Below are positions 11,801-23,190 of a stretch of DNA of 64,000 bases, one piece after another; position 1 is the first letter of the stretch; each line of letters starts with the position of its first letter. Source of the DNA: Margaritispora aquatica (Eukaryota > Ascomycota > Leotiomycetes > Helotiales > Discinellaceae). The position numbers and the translations under genes are program-made. The stretch covers positions 932,411 through 996,410 of the forward strand of contig VJWN01000008.1 in the NCBI GenBank assembly GCA_007644065.1, written 5' to 3'. A model generated the notes under the pieces. That model did no database searches and was not told the DNA's origin. It worked only from the letters and a program-made list of their open reading frames with translations.

Positions 11801-12990
11801 CGGTGGGTACTAGGAATGGCGCCAGATCTTGTAAGCTTAATATCATGGATAGAATGGGACAGCTGCTAACAACGAACAGGCCATCGAGAACCCCGAGCAG
11901 AAGGCTGCCCGTGAAGCAAGCAATGCTCGTGACGTTGAGGCAAAGCGTTTTAAGACTTCTTCGCGCCGCATGCCACCGCTGTCGATATGATAAGAACATT
12001 CCTTGTGATGGACGTCAAGGTGAAGATTGTACTTCGTGTATTAAGCTTGAGGTTGAGTGTGTATTCGATGCGACCAATATTCCAGCAGGCATACTTCATC
12101 ACGGAGTCGCTAACATGACGGACGCTGATATCATGCCCTGGGAGACGCCCAACCCAGACCAAGAATTGCTAGATCATTACACAAAGACTGCGCAGCCAGA
12201 GCCAGAACCTGAAGACAAACACTTCCTCGTTGTCACTTGTTTCCGCATGTCAAGTCATCAAGGAATGGGTGTTTTCAACCAGTTACTCAACCGAGTTGGT
12301 GTCAGCACAACCACTTACGACCAGTTTCTGGCAGGTGCGCAGTATGCTGGTAGACCGGAAGGGGTTCGCCCTGGAGGTTTGGGCACGCACATGCGTAGAT
12401 TTGGTCTCGTCGTCTCTCGTCAGGGAACTCGTCACGTACCATGCCGTGTTGGTAACCTTACCGACCCCTTCCTCATTGCATTTGTTACGCTGCTTGCCGC
12501 CATCACTCGAACAGGTAACCCAAATAGGCCAATTCAACTCCACTTTTTACTGCACGGTTGGGCTGGCTTATCTGTCAATATCAATGGTTTCGGTAGCCGT
12601 AAGCGAGGCTTCTTTAAATATCTTCTCGATACAGATCAAGCCAATGGTGACAATCACTTCGAGGAGAATACGTACCTTGTAGTCTTGGTACAGCCGAAAG
12701 CTGTTGACGGAGTTGGACCGGAATCATATTTTCAAGGACCGAATGCACCACCTGGTACTTATGTTGGGCATCAAGGAAAGTATGTTATCAAGTGCCTTTT
12801 GGCAGATCTGATTGACAGAGAGGCCGGTGTTCAGTTACCAAATCATGTGAATCTCCAGAAATTGGACGATCTCTTGGGACCGATGGATGATGAGTTTTTG
12901 TGGCGATCAAATGCGTTGGATGTCAACACAGTACCCACAGATGTTCAAGTCCAGACACGCAATGATGAGAGAAACAGGGAATGGAGATAG
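8894..12990 (+). pseudogene. Large protein of unknown family with Zn2Cys6-like motif; two frameshifts and one stop
   Basis: Well-formed exon structure: 8894-9021, 9076-9499, 9554-9952, 10000-11506, 11545-11830, 11880-12990, all introns with good donors, CTAAC-like branches and AG acceptors. Long stretches are clearly coding, but three lesions break the frame: a shift between about 10302 and 10322 (after PLPPY, before HGETEVYG), TAG at 11379-11381 (between HGPIY and GEYDLYM), and a shift at about 11961-11970, just before the cysteine motif. The motif at 11971-12060 reads C-X2-C-X7-C-X7-C-X2-C-X6-C, like a fungal Zn2Cys6 cluster but with a longer first loop, and it sits near the C-terminal half instead of the N-terminus. 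Downstream 300 residues are compact and lack a known domain. I do not recognise the family. Recent pseudogene, or sequence errors in a real gene of about 1,250 residues; alternatively two adjacent genes. Confidence 0.6.
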
Positions 12991-14464
12991 TGCGTGACAG
13001 GTTTCGATAGTCATTCTGACCATCGAGATTTTGGGTGTGATCAGATGAGATTAAGTATTGGGGTAGGTTGATCTTTGTTACACAGGTTACTTAGTAGAAT
13101 ACAAAGCAAGAATGGTCCATCTCATAACTTGATGCCCACAAAATTACTACATGATGATTTGTGAAGCTGTGACATTTCGAGAGTATCTAATTATAGGATT
13201 TTATTTTGAAGTCTTTCTTGGGGGAGTGTTCAGATCAACACAGTTGTAGTCTCTCTTACCTGTGATGTCAGTCTGAATCAATTTGGACTCCATCACACAG
13301 CTCGAGGCTTCTCAAATTCTTGTTCGTCAAGAGCCAAAAGCTACCCAGTTGATGTTCAAATAACTACATTAAGTTTTGTGGTATCCGAGAGGGCTCCTAG
13401 TGGATCTCTTATTCCACTTTTCCAATGTGCATGACTTTTGAGCACATTATGAGGCATCCCAATATTCGTCGACGATGAATTTAGCCAGCCTCGGTAACAA
13501 TCAGCCTAACAGTAATGCACACTGGACCTGCCACTTCGGACACTAGTTCGGATGAGCTTCTTGAATCTAGGCAAAGTAATGCCTAAAGCGCAGAGAAAAT
13601 AAGACTATACACTTGCAGCTTTAAAGCTATGCGAGGATTAAGAATGCTGAGAAGAATCGCGATCTTAAGAACTAATTACGTTAGGGAAAAGTATTAACTT
13701 CAATGCTTATCAAACGAGCAACGAGATAAAAACTACACAGAAGTCTCGCATCAAGGGCGAAAAGGTGTATGTATGAGCTTAGATCATGTGAGTACCGCAA
13801 GGAACCCGAACATTCGGTTCAACAAAGAAAAGTGTATAAGCTTGTCAAGTACCTACCTAGGTAATCTCTAAAACGGATGCATCACATATAGAAGTAGATG
13901 TGAAACTGGAATTGGACGATTGCCTTTTTACTTGCAGACGGCACTAAAGGAACACAAGGTTGATGGTGAGGATTGCAGAAAAGAGCCAGAATTTTTGCAA
14001 TGCACAAATTTGCTAGAGCGAGTATCTCTTGGATCGAGGCTGTCAAAACTCGTCATTGCTGAGGGCGGGAATTTATCTAGATAGAATATCAAGATAACAT
14101 TTAATATTGTTCTTAGATATCATCCATCTTAGTAACGAGAATATGCTCAGGTATTATACATCTCGGAAAGTTTGCAAAATGAGGATCTGGAAACAGATAT
14201 CCATCAAGTACTGCGATGTTTGGATGTTGTACACTAGGGCTCTTCCAAAAGACGAATTTGGCTCGTCTCAGACAGCAAGCCGTCATGCCAGGCACTGTAG
14301 CCTGACCTTAACTGAGGGACAAGGCTAGCAGAATCATGTGATGCGGTCCCACATTTCTTTGCTAGCGACTCCCGCCGCACCACATCAATTTCACAACATT
14401 CGAACTCCGCCAATTTTTCTATCTTGACAACTTCAACTTCAACCATCGACGCAGAAACCGCAAG
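12991..14464. other. Intergenic, promoter of RPL2 at its right end
   Basis: No convincing gene. The last 100 bases before the RPL2 start are pyrimidine-rich with CAACTTCAACTTCAACC just upstream of the ATG, typical of a ribosomal-protein leader. Confidence 0.55.
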
Positions 14465-15480
14465 ATGGGACGAGTTATTCGAAATCAGAGGAAGGGTCGC
14501 GGGAGCATCTTCACGGCCAATGCGAGTCATTCTTCTTCTTCTTCTTCTTCTTGAGTTTCTGCGATTTGAAACTATTCAAATCGACTGAAAACTGAATTGT
14601 TTGCTGACTTTTTATACAGACCCGTCTTAACAAGGCCCCCGCGCAATTCCGAACTCTTGACTACTCTGAGAGACATGGCTACGTTCGTGGGTAAGTGGAG
14701 GAACAACATGATGGGAGGATTTGGGGCTGATAGGATCAAAGTGTAATCAAGGCCATCATTCACGACCCTGGACGAGGAGCTCCTCTCGCAAAGATTCAGT
14801 TCCGCGACAGCTACCGATTCAAGCTTCACACCGAGACCTTCATCGCAAATGAGGGCATGTACACTGGTCAATTCATCTATGCCGGAAAGAACGCAAGCTT
14901 GACTGTTGGAAACGTTCTCCCTCTCGGATCTGTCCCAGAAGGAACCGTTGTCTCCAACGTTGAGGAGAAGCCAGGAGATCGTGGAGCCCTTGGACGTACC
15001 TCTGGAAACTATGTTACTGTTATCGGCCACAACCCTGATGAGGGCAAGACCCGTGTTAAGCTCCCATCTGGCGCAAAGAAGGTTATCAAGAGCAGTGCCC
15101 GTGGTATGATTGGTATCGTTGCTGGTGGAGGACGTACCGACAAACCTTTGATGAGTACGTGAACCAGCAAAATTTAGCCTCAGGAGGAGTGCTAACAAAA
15201 TTCGCAGAGGCTTCCCGTGCTAAGCATAAGTTCGCCGTCAAGCGCAACTCTTGGCCAAAGACTCGTGGTGTTGCCATGAACCCCGTCGATCATCCCCACG
15301 GTGTACGTACTATCGAGATATTACAAATAATACTTGAGCTAATAAAAATAGGGTGGTAATCATCAACATATCGGAAAGGCTTCAACCATCTCCAGGTACG
15401 CTGTCCAAGGTCAAAAGGCTGGTTTGATTGCTGCTCGGAGAACTGGTCTGCTGCGTGGTACCCAAAAGGTCAAGGACTAA
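14465..15480 (+). CDS. RPL2: 60S ribosomal protein uL2 (L2/L8)
   Basis: Exons 14465-14521, 14620-14690, 14742-15154, 15208-15302 and 15352-15480 join to 254 codons, exactly the family length. uL2 binds 25S rRNA at the subunit interface and is needed for peptidyl-transferase centre assembly. Diagnostic segments are visible: [13 protein letters not shown] at the start, [24 protein letters not shown], and the conserved [12 protein letters not shown] containing the histidine essential for peptidyl transfer. Intron 1 begins with GCGAGT, a non-canonical GC donor, fixed by the required joining of FTAN to TRLNK; it contains a (TTC)7 tract and ends TTATACAG. The other introns are GT-AG. A truncated relative of the first exon lies at 7804-7912. 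Confidence 0.97.
14530..14550. repeat. (TTC)7 microsatellite in RPL2 intron 1
   Basis: Perfect TTC run eight bases inside intron 1. The partial RPL2 copy at 7918 has a TTA run at the same relative position. Confidence 0.95.
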
Positions 15481-15954
15481 AGGGTTACATGGTTTTTTGG
15501 GGTTTCTTCTTTGCTTCGGAAATGCTGGCTTCGCATTCTATGTACCTCTCTGGTAGGAGCCCGGCGAGGACGAAATAAATGAACTTAACAAAACAAGGAT
15601 GTCTGATTCTGATCTCTGTGAACCGTGACATCTAAACAGGATTCTCCGCATATCCCGTTCCAATTTTGATATACGTTGTAGACCAGATCTTAAACTTTCG
15701 GAATATCCATAGTTCGAAGATCGCAAAAAAACAAGCGCCGCAATTAATCCTTGCAAATGTTCCATGTCTTCGTCAAAAATTGTGCCTGTGGCCGGTGGCC
15801 GGGACCCTGATGCCAATTGGCCCCTCCTATGAAACCCCACCATCCTCACACCGACCCCGCCAAAGGTCTAACTTCTCAAGTTCTCTGATGATTTAACCTA
15901 TAACCAACTCCTCTCACCAAAATCACACACAAATCTCCCCTCACAATCCTCAAA
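15481..15954. other. RPL2 3' region and adenosine kinase promoter
   Basis: Tandem same-strand gap of 474 bases. The right end is C/A/T-rich leader (CTCTCACCAAAATCACACAC). No gene seen. Confidence 0.6.
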
Positions 15955-17295
15955 ATGACTAAAGAATATGCTCTCCTCTGCCTGGAAAACCCATTGCTTG
16001 GTATGATATATCCTATTTTGCAATCTTCAAATCAAGTGCTTTGACATTTTCCTAAGGCTATTTAAATTTTAAATTCCCTCCAACACAATACATTTTCCAA
16101 TTGAACAACAGCTAACCACAAATCAATAGACATCCAAGCTCAGGGCAATCCCGAGCTCCTCGCCAAGTATGGCCTCAAGCCTAACGATGCCATTCTCGCT
16201 GGCCCAGAGCATCTCGAGCTCTACGAAGACCTTCTAAACAACTACTCCGCCAAGCTCATCGCAGGTGGTGGAGCTCAGAACACCGCTCGTGGAGCCCAAT
16301 ACATGCTTCCTCCCAATTCAGTCGTGTACCTCGGAGGTGTTGGTGACGACAAGTACGCAGCCATCCTCCACGACGCCGTCAAGACAGCTGGACTCCGTGT
16401 TGAGTACCGTGTTGACCCTAAGCAACCCACTGGACGATGCGGTGTTGTCATTACCGACCACAACAGAAGCATGTGCACTGATCTTGGAGCCGCAAACCAT
16501 TATGATCTGGAGCACTTGAAGTCCCCCGAGGTGTGGAAGTTGGTGGAGAACGCAACCCATTACTTTGTTGGTGGTTACCATCTCACTGTCTGCCCACCAG
16601 CTGCTATGGAGTTGGCCAAGCAGGCTGCTGAGCACAACAAGATCTTTGTGTTCTCTCTTTCTGCTCCTTTCATCCCACAATTCTTCAAGGATCCCTTGGA
16701 TGCTACGGCTCCTTACTGGGATTACGTTATTGGTAACGAGACTGAGGCTCTCTCTTATGCTGAGTCTCACGGCATTGAGTCCAAGGATATCAAGGAGATC
16801 GCAAAGGCTTTGGCTGCGCTCCCTAAACAGAATGAGAAGAGACAAAGAGTGGCAATCATTACTCAGGGAACTGAGCCTACGATCGTAGCTATTAATGGAG
16901 AGGAGATCAAGGAATTCCCCGTTCATGCCATCGATAGCAAGCTGATCAATGATACTACTGGTGCTGGTGATGCATTTGCTGCTGGCTTTACTGCTGGTCT
17001 TGTTGCTGAGAAGAGTTTGGCTCAGTGTATCGACCAAGGTCAATGGTTAGCTAAGCTCAGCATTCAGGAGCTAGGCCCTTCGTAAGTTCACTTCTTTCAA
17101 TCTATCCCTTCACATTTTTCGAGAAAAAAACACCATTGTAAGAGGACGGTTATTGCAAGATTCTGCCTGCTACAGATGCGCATTCTCCAAGGTTTCTCTA
17201 GCGACTTGAAATTCTCTCCTACCAACGTACACAAACTGATCAATTGCCACAGCTTCCCATATCCCAAGCAAACCTACGAGCCTTCCAGCCAGTAG
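15955..17295 (+). CDS. ADO1: Adenosine kinase
   Basis: Exons 15955-16000, 16130-17081 and 17253-17295 join (phases 1 and 2) to 346 residues, the usual length. The enzyme phosphorylates adenosine to AMP with ATP in the cytosol, salvaging adenosine and pulling the S-adenosylhomocysteine cycle forward. Visible motifs of the PfkB/ribokinase family: GGGAQNTARGAQ in the N-terminal signature, LGGVGDDKYA, the RCGVVIT lid strand, and the second PfkB signature NDTTGAGDAFAAGF with the catalytic Asp. The C-terminus FPYPKQTYEP comes from a short last exon. The start is set by an A-rich context (CAAAATGAC) and agreement with the family N-terminus. Its 3' end converges on the Est1-like gene. Confidence 0.96.
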
Positions 17296-17705
17296 AGAAG
17301 TCCGATTCCTCAAATGCATGCAATGATTTTGGACGGCGGCGTTTTAGGAGAAAAGGTTTCAACAACGGGAAAGCGTCTGAAACAGGATGATTTGGCACTC
17401 AAAATTGAGATAGCCCATGATGATGATCCTCCACGATCATACTTAGAGATTTGCTAGCATTAGAAAACGAACCTAAAAGCTCTTGTTCTCCCTACCAATC
17501 AAGTCCTTGAGCATGATCCACAATGGTAATATGGCGCTGCGGAGGAGTTCCTATGTTCCATCATGCCATATCATGTGGCCCAAGTAGGACGATGAATAAG
17601 CTGGCACGAGAATGCAACATACATCGATATCTGAGGATAATAGTATGTAAGCGTACCTGTGAAAGGCATGGTAATACAGTAGTTCAGAGTGTGATACACA
17701 AAATC
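17296..17705. other. Convergent 3' intergenic stretch
   Basis: Between the stops of adenosine kinase (+) and the Est1-like gene (-); should hold both 3' UTRs. No gene seen. Confidence 0.6.
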
Positions 17706-20410
17706 TCAGCCTTGACCACCAGGAGGAGTTTGCGAATATTGGCCATTGAGAATGCCTTGCTGGCTGCCGTTCCAGATCGAGCTTTGCAGCATAGCGTTTC
17801 TCTCGAAATCGCTAGCTCCAGGATAGACAGTTGAATTATTGTCAGGTGCAGCAGCAAACAGGCTGGGTCGTGAGCCCCGAATCCCATTGAAACGCTGCTG
17901 GGTTGCGTCTGGATAGAGACTGCTCGAATTGGTGAAACCTGAAGATTGCTGGTACATACTAGCAAGACTCTGTTGCAAACTCTGATTGACTGAATGAGAA
18001 GCAGGATTCAACATATTCCTTGACTGAAGACTCCATGTAGATCTAAAATCACCTGCAAATCCAGTCATCTCCTCAAGCGCAGAAGCAGCAGAAAGTCTGT
18101 TTTCATGCGTTGAGAGCGAAAGCGGAGAAAGTTGGCGGTCGGTCGAATAGCGATGAGGACTGCTAGCTTGCAATTCATTAGCCTGAGGAGTAAAAGCATT
18201 CGTGTAAAGTCCGGGAAGGCTAGGCAACATCGCAGGCGTGCTTTGAAGCCGGTTTGCATATCCGTTGGAACCCATGGGCGCGAAAATTTCGTTTGCTGTG
18301 CCACTATGCATGCCATATGAGGTCTCATCGGGGTATGCTGTATAAGGATCCACTAGATCATCCACCATGCGAAGCATATCCGTGTCCATCCTTTGGTTTA
18401 CATCAGTTCCCGATTCAATGGGTTCAACAGCATATGTTTCCTTTGGAAGATGTGTCTTATGATCGTAACTTGCCGAGGTTCCACAATGAACTCGTCTATT
18501 ATTTGGCATTTGTTCTTCATAATGGCCGGAAGCAGAAGCTTCAAATGGTGAAGAAGCCATAGACTCTTTGGATGGCGCCTGGAATTCCTCGTTGTGCACA
18601 AAATGGCCATCAAATTCTCCTAACTTGAGAGGAATTTTATTCCCAGCAGTAAGGCTAATTGCAATAACAATGATATCGAGCAGGCGAGACTCCATCTCCA
18701 ATTTTGAATCTTGTTTTTGGACCCCTCTATCAGTCACACGAGGCTTCATGACTTTGTTATCACCCAGGTAGAGATTGCATGCATCACTGAGTCCAGGTGC
18801 TTGAAATGGTTCAAATCCCTCGGTGTTCGCGTCCTCCGGTAGAAGATAATGAATCCGGGTCAGCTTGAAAATGGTGAAACACGATGCAATTTTTGTAAGT
18901 GCTTGGGCGTACAGCTTCCACAAAATGCTAGCATCTGTCTTTAAGGGAATGCCTTCCATATCGTGGGCTTCAACAAGGAACTCGCACGAGTTTGCAAGCC
19001 AGACGCTGTATTGGCGAAGCGCAGGGATAATGTGGCAAGCTCGGGGAGGAAGTTGGTCAGACAGTTCAAGACTGCCTTTGTTTTGAGCGCTTGCGACAGC
19101 ATAATTATCAAGCTCTACTGTGAGGGTCTGAAGGAGAACACTCATGGTATGAATGTTAAAGCTCAAGCAAAAATAAAATGACTGAAGTTTCTCGTTCGAT
19201 AAATCTCCTTGATTTTCTGTACATATTAGCGATGATCATGCCATGGAAGTTGGCTTTCCTTCATACCTGAGATCCTCTTGACACAATTAGCTTGAGCAGC
19301 AATACTTATAAGAACAAATTTATGAAGAGTATCTTCAAAGGTATGCTCCAACAGCAAAGGCACAAGGCTCTTCAAAACCTCATTCTCGAGCTCGTAATGG
19401 GTTGAGAATTTTATGCCTTCGTACAGTTGTGCATGCAAAAGAACGAACCACCAAGCAAAAGTTTCCGTCTTGTTTCTACCCTTTGGGCCACGCTTCTTCT
19501 CCCATGCGCTAATGATCTTCTTGAATTCAATTTCAAGATTGCCTGGGGCTAGCAAATCCGCCTGAATAGAGGTCATGGCCCGGTACAAGTGATACACAGC
19601 ATCAAGATGATTCTGATCAACAAGAGAAATCACAGCCATCTGGTTGTGAGCTAGGCCATCACCAGGGCAAAGGTCGTTGGCTAGATTGTAGAATCCAAGA
19701 GCGTTATCCCAGCTACGATCCTTAGTCCTGATCATGTTGCGGTACCTATAGAGGTCACCAATCCGAAGAAGGGTTGCATGGCAGTCTGCTTCAACAATCT
19801 CAGAGGTATGTTGAGGAATACTGATAGACTCTTGAGCACTCAACAAGTCCAGATCCATACACTGAGCGACTCTAGCCAACTTTTTGATACCACCAAAGTG
19901 GGAGACCAGTCGTTGGATATAGGACTTGTAGAAGTGCTGGCTCGTCTTTAGGAAATCGGCATAGTGCTTCTCGAGTTTGCGACGATCAATCTTAACAAGT
20001 CTCTGGTCGCTCTTCTTCATTCGGTCCAATAGCTTTCTGTATCGCATGTTTATGGTCAGATGTGCCTCCCAAAGGAACTTTCCAACACCTTTGCCTGTTG
20101 CATATTCGAAATCGAGGAAGATTGTTTCCTGACAAGCAAGTCGCAATCTGAAATTGTCAGCACGGAAATATGAGTTCTCCTTCCAGAAAACGTACTCCTG
20201 GATCTTAAGGTCGATCTCAATGAATGTTGGCTGACCCTCGGTCAAGAGGCTGCGAAAGCTAGATTCGATCTGCTTTGCAATACTGGAGATGGTCAGCCCC
20301 GCGCAAGAGTGAGAGGCGCATTCAAAATAACTGACCCCCACTTCGTCTCCGCGATCGCTGACATCGCGCCGTGGATTATGTGTAGTGTTATCCGGTGCTT
20401 GGAGGAGCAT
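17706..20410 (-). CDS. Est1/SMG7-type TPR protein
   Basis: Two exons, 20410-19267 and 19216-17706, joined in phase 1 (donor GTATGA, acceptor TGTACAG), 884 residues. The first half matches the Est1 family: a 14-3-3-like TPR core followed by the Est1 DNA/RNA-binding region, seen in RIGDLYRYRN, the paired helices WDNALGFYNLANDLCPGDG and LAHNQMAVISLVDQNHLDAV, and the YHLYRAM helix. In this family these lines read through telomerase recruitment (Est1) or nonsense-mediated decay (SMG5/6/7). The second half is long, low-complexity Ser/Gln/Asn-rich and carries no PIN domain, so SMG6-type nuclease activity is not expected. Which of the two roles applies cannot be told from sequence. The chosen start is the first Met of the open frame; it shares a 507-bp divergent gap with the zinc-finger gene. 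Confidence 0.85.
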
Positions 20411-20917
20411 AAGGCCCAGATCTGTACTAATTGGTGTTGTGTGCGAATTCGAAAGATCGAGGGCGGAGGTGTCGAGCCATGAATGATGGTGGGACGAAAA
20501 GAGACTTAAATAGACAGGAGCAGGGAAGCGCTAGTGGGTGGTACTATGAAACTTCCTTAATATTGTGGGAGTCTTTGCATTCACATTTCAGAACTGTAAA
20601 CGAATTCGAGTCGAAAATGGCAATGAAAGTGCAAGAGATAATAATTGTCTAAGTGACGATGAAGACCTGACCTACCTAGTCCGTGCGCACAAGGCTGGCC
20701 TTCCACACAATTTCTACAGCCTTAACCTGAACATCTGCTTCACAACTTAGTTATTTACATGACATACCAGGAGAGAATTTCTGGCTAACCAACAAGTTTA
20801 ATAGCTGCATTAGGTGCTAGCAAAGACAACTAAGTTGTGCGAAAAGTGATTCAACAGCAGGTAATTACAGAGAAGTTTTCTATCAAACTATTTACCCCGC
20901 GTCCAGCAGTTTGTAAG
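20411..20917. promoter_or_regulatory. Divergent promoter, Est1-like / ZNF511-like
   Basis: 507 bases between two divergent start codons; must hold both promoters and 5' UTRs. No discrete binding motif could be assigned. Confidence 0.5.
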
Positions 20918-21767
20918 ATGGCCAAGCGCTCACGAGAAGACTTTGAGCTTTCCTCTCCAGAATCAGAAGCCTCTGGAGATTGCTATCCTACTGCTCGATC
21001 AGTCGTCCATCCAAAATCAGAAGCTCCAGTTTTGTCATTCTCAAAATTCGTCCATCTCGACCAAGACAGCGGTGAAGCAAAAGTTGAGATGCACTGTTCA
21101 CTGCCACCACATCGAGGCATTATGGCTTTTCCTTCGTATGAAGATTTCGATGTCCATTATGCAAAGGTTCACACCAACCGTTGTATTGAATGCAGGAAGA
21201 ATTTCCCCACCGAGCACTTTCTCAACCTTCATATCGAAGAGAATCATGATGCCATGATTAGTGTATTGAGAGAGAGAGGAGAGAAAACTGTCAGTAAAGA
21301 TCCCAATAGTACTTAACCATACACTGACCTTCTAAAAGTACGCATGTTTTGTAGAAGATTGTGACCGAAAGTGCTCCTCCCCTCAGAAAAGGAAAATGCA
21401 CCTGATAGACAAGCACATGTTTCCCAAAGATTATGATTTCTTTGTAGTGAATGATGGTATCGATAGACGAAGTTCTATGCTTAGGTCAGGTCACCACAGA
21501 AGACGCAGCTCAGCTCAAAATTATCCACTCAGTCATGAGGAGAGGACAAGACGAAGAGCATCCACAGAGGGTGTGTCTGATGCGAAGGAAAACCTAGTCA
21601 AGGACAAGGAAGCAAAGACTTCTGATGCTGCAGCCTCTGACAGTCCTAAGGACGATCCTATGGATGGACTATCAGGTGCCATGTCAGCTTTGAGATTTGT
21701 TCCTCCAAGCGTCAGGTTTGGTGGGAGGGGTCGAGGGAGGGGCAGAGGCGGATTTAGTAGGACCTGA
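20918..21767 (+). CDS. C2H2 zinc-finger protein, ZNF511-like
   Basis: Exons 20918-21289 and 21339-21767 join in phase 0 to 266 residues. After an acidic/Ser N-terminus (MAKRSREDFELSSPESE) there are three closely spaced zinc-binding units: Cys60 with His80/His85, the C2H2 finger CIECRKNFPTEHFLNLHIEENH region (89-110, here described by its ends), and YACFVEDC...HLIDKH (125-150) with an extra Cys. This spacing and the following MFPKDYDFF match the eukaryotic ZNF511 family, whose molecular role is poorly known (nuclear, nucleic-acid binding presumed). The C-terminus is an RGG-type box (RGRGRGRGGF), suggesting RNA binding. The open frame extends 27 codons upstream of the chosen Met; I prefer MAKRSRED because family members start there. 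Confidence 0.85.
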
Positions 21768-21954
21768 CTCAGTTATCTCAAACACAATACTCGAAGGCTG
21801 ACAAGCATCTAACCAAGAAATATAAATGCAAACAAGCATGATAAATCCTGCAAATGTTATATTCGTCGGGTATCAGAAATTGGAACTCTAAGTTAACTCC
21901 CAAACTCCAAAATCTCAAGATATTTACAGTGTACTTCATGCTTTTCTCCACGGT

Positions 21955-22661
21955 TCAAAATATCCCCATTCTAGCCCCCCACCCGTTATCTCTCGGGTTG
22001 ATCATGATCTGGTACGGAAACGGGTTTGCGTCGCTTGTGGTAATAGGTGGGATATGATCCTTCTCTCTATTGACAGTAGTGACGATTTTCATAGTAGCTT
22101 TGAATAGCATAGCTTCCATTGCCTTTCTAACCTTTGCTCTTTCTACAGCGTTGCTGTCAGCAATCTTTCAAATCATATGGGCATAAATATCTCATCAACA
22201 CGTACCACTTTCTGTCCGAGGAGTCGCAAGAGTAACATCCAACGTCCATTGTTCCCAACACACCTCCTGCTCCCCCTTGGTAAACCATGCCTTCCGCCGC
22301 TTCTTCTCAAAGAACTGAACAGCCATTGAACCTCTCACTCCTGTACTTCTCCCACCCATATCTGAACTCGTGTCGAGCTGCCGAACCAGCATGGCTGTTC
22401 TTTGATCGATCAAGGTTTCCAGCTCAACATCATCGACAAAGGGTAGGGTCAGGTCTAGTATATCTCTCGTTTTCGGGCGCAGGTTAGGAAAATATCTGTG
22501 GAAGAAAATCGTGTGCAGAATTCCTGAGACGTTGATCAGCCCTCTGTTACATGACAAAAGGATTTTCCAATAGGAACAAACATACCGCGCACGACATCTT
22601 TCACCGATGATGGGTCCGCAAAGATTTCTATGATATACTCGGGCGGCCTGCGTTGATCCAT
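21955..22661 (-). CDS. ATG101: Autophagy-related protein 101
   Basis: Three exons, 22661-22586, 22541-22206 and 22142-21955, joined in phase 1 at both junctions, 199 residues. Atg101 is a HORMA-fold partner of Atg13 in the Atg1/ULK initiation complex of organisms that lack the Atg29/31 arrangement of budding yeast. Family marks: the start MDQRRPPEYIIEIFADPS, GILHTIFFHRYFPNLRP, the strand AVQFFEKKRRKAWF, WEQWTLDVTLATPRTE and the C-terminal DHIPPITTSDANPFPYQI. Intron 1 is only 44 nt and uses a GAG acceptor (ACAGAG), needed to keep the frame; intron 2 is 63 nt. Convergent with the ZNF511-like gene (187-bp gap) and divergent from PEX3. Confidence 0.93.
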
Positions 22662-23190
22662 TGGTTTTTATTATTGAGAATATGATAGTACAGTATGGAG
22701 TGAAGTCATGGCGGGTTGGAGGGGTAAATCTTGCATATCAAAGCATGCCCGATGCGGTTGATGCGGTCCTTCGGGTGAAGCAAGCGGTGGAAAGGGGCAT
22801 TATCCAGCCCCTCTCATTAATATTATCGATGGCTCGAATATGGATGGAATATGTGTTTTGTGAATCATCAAGGGCATGATGATAATCAGAAGTCTGAACG
22901 TCTGTGAGGTATAACTTTAACTGAATGCAACCTCAATTTCCATCAGAAAAATCCATTCCTCTCCATTACGGCATCATTCTTCAAGGTTGATTAATCCTTG
23001 CCCCCACTACCCCAGTAGCAACCGCAGAAGCACCCACAGCTCCATAATTTTGATCTCGGGAGTTTGCCTCATCACCAGCCTTATTCCACAAGCCGAGGCT
23101 TTCCAAACCATCTATTTACTGAGCTCGCCAAAAGCCGCAATTCAGTCTCGTCATTAAGGAAAGCACAATTGTGCGGCCGTTGAACAAGCC
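22662..23190. promoter_or_regulatory. Divergent promoter, ATG101 / PEX3
   Basis: 529 bases between the two divergent start codons. The PEX3 side is C-rich (CTTGCCCCCACTACCCCAG). No motif assigned. Confidence 0.5.

Noticed and set aside
20285..20337. Candidate 53-nt intron in the Est1-like first exon (GTCAGT to CTCCAG with CTGAC)
   Set aside because: Removing it breaks the reading frame; the continuous frame reads through into the conserved domain.
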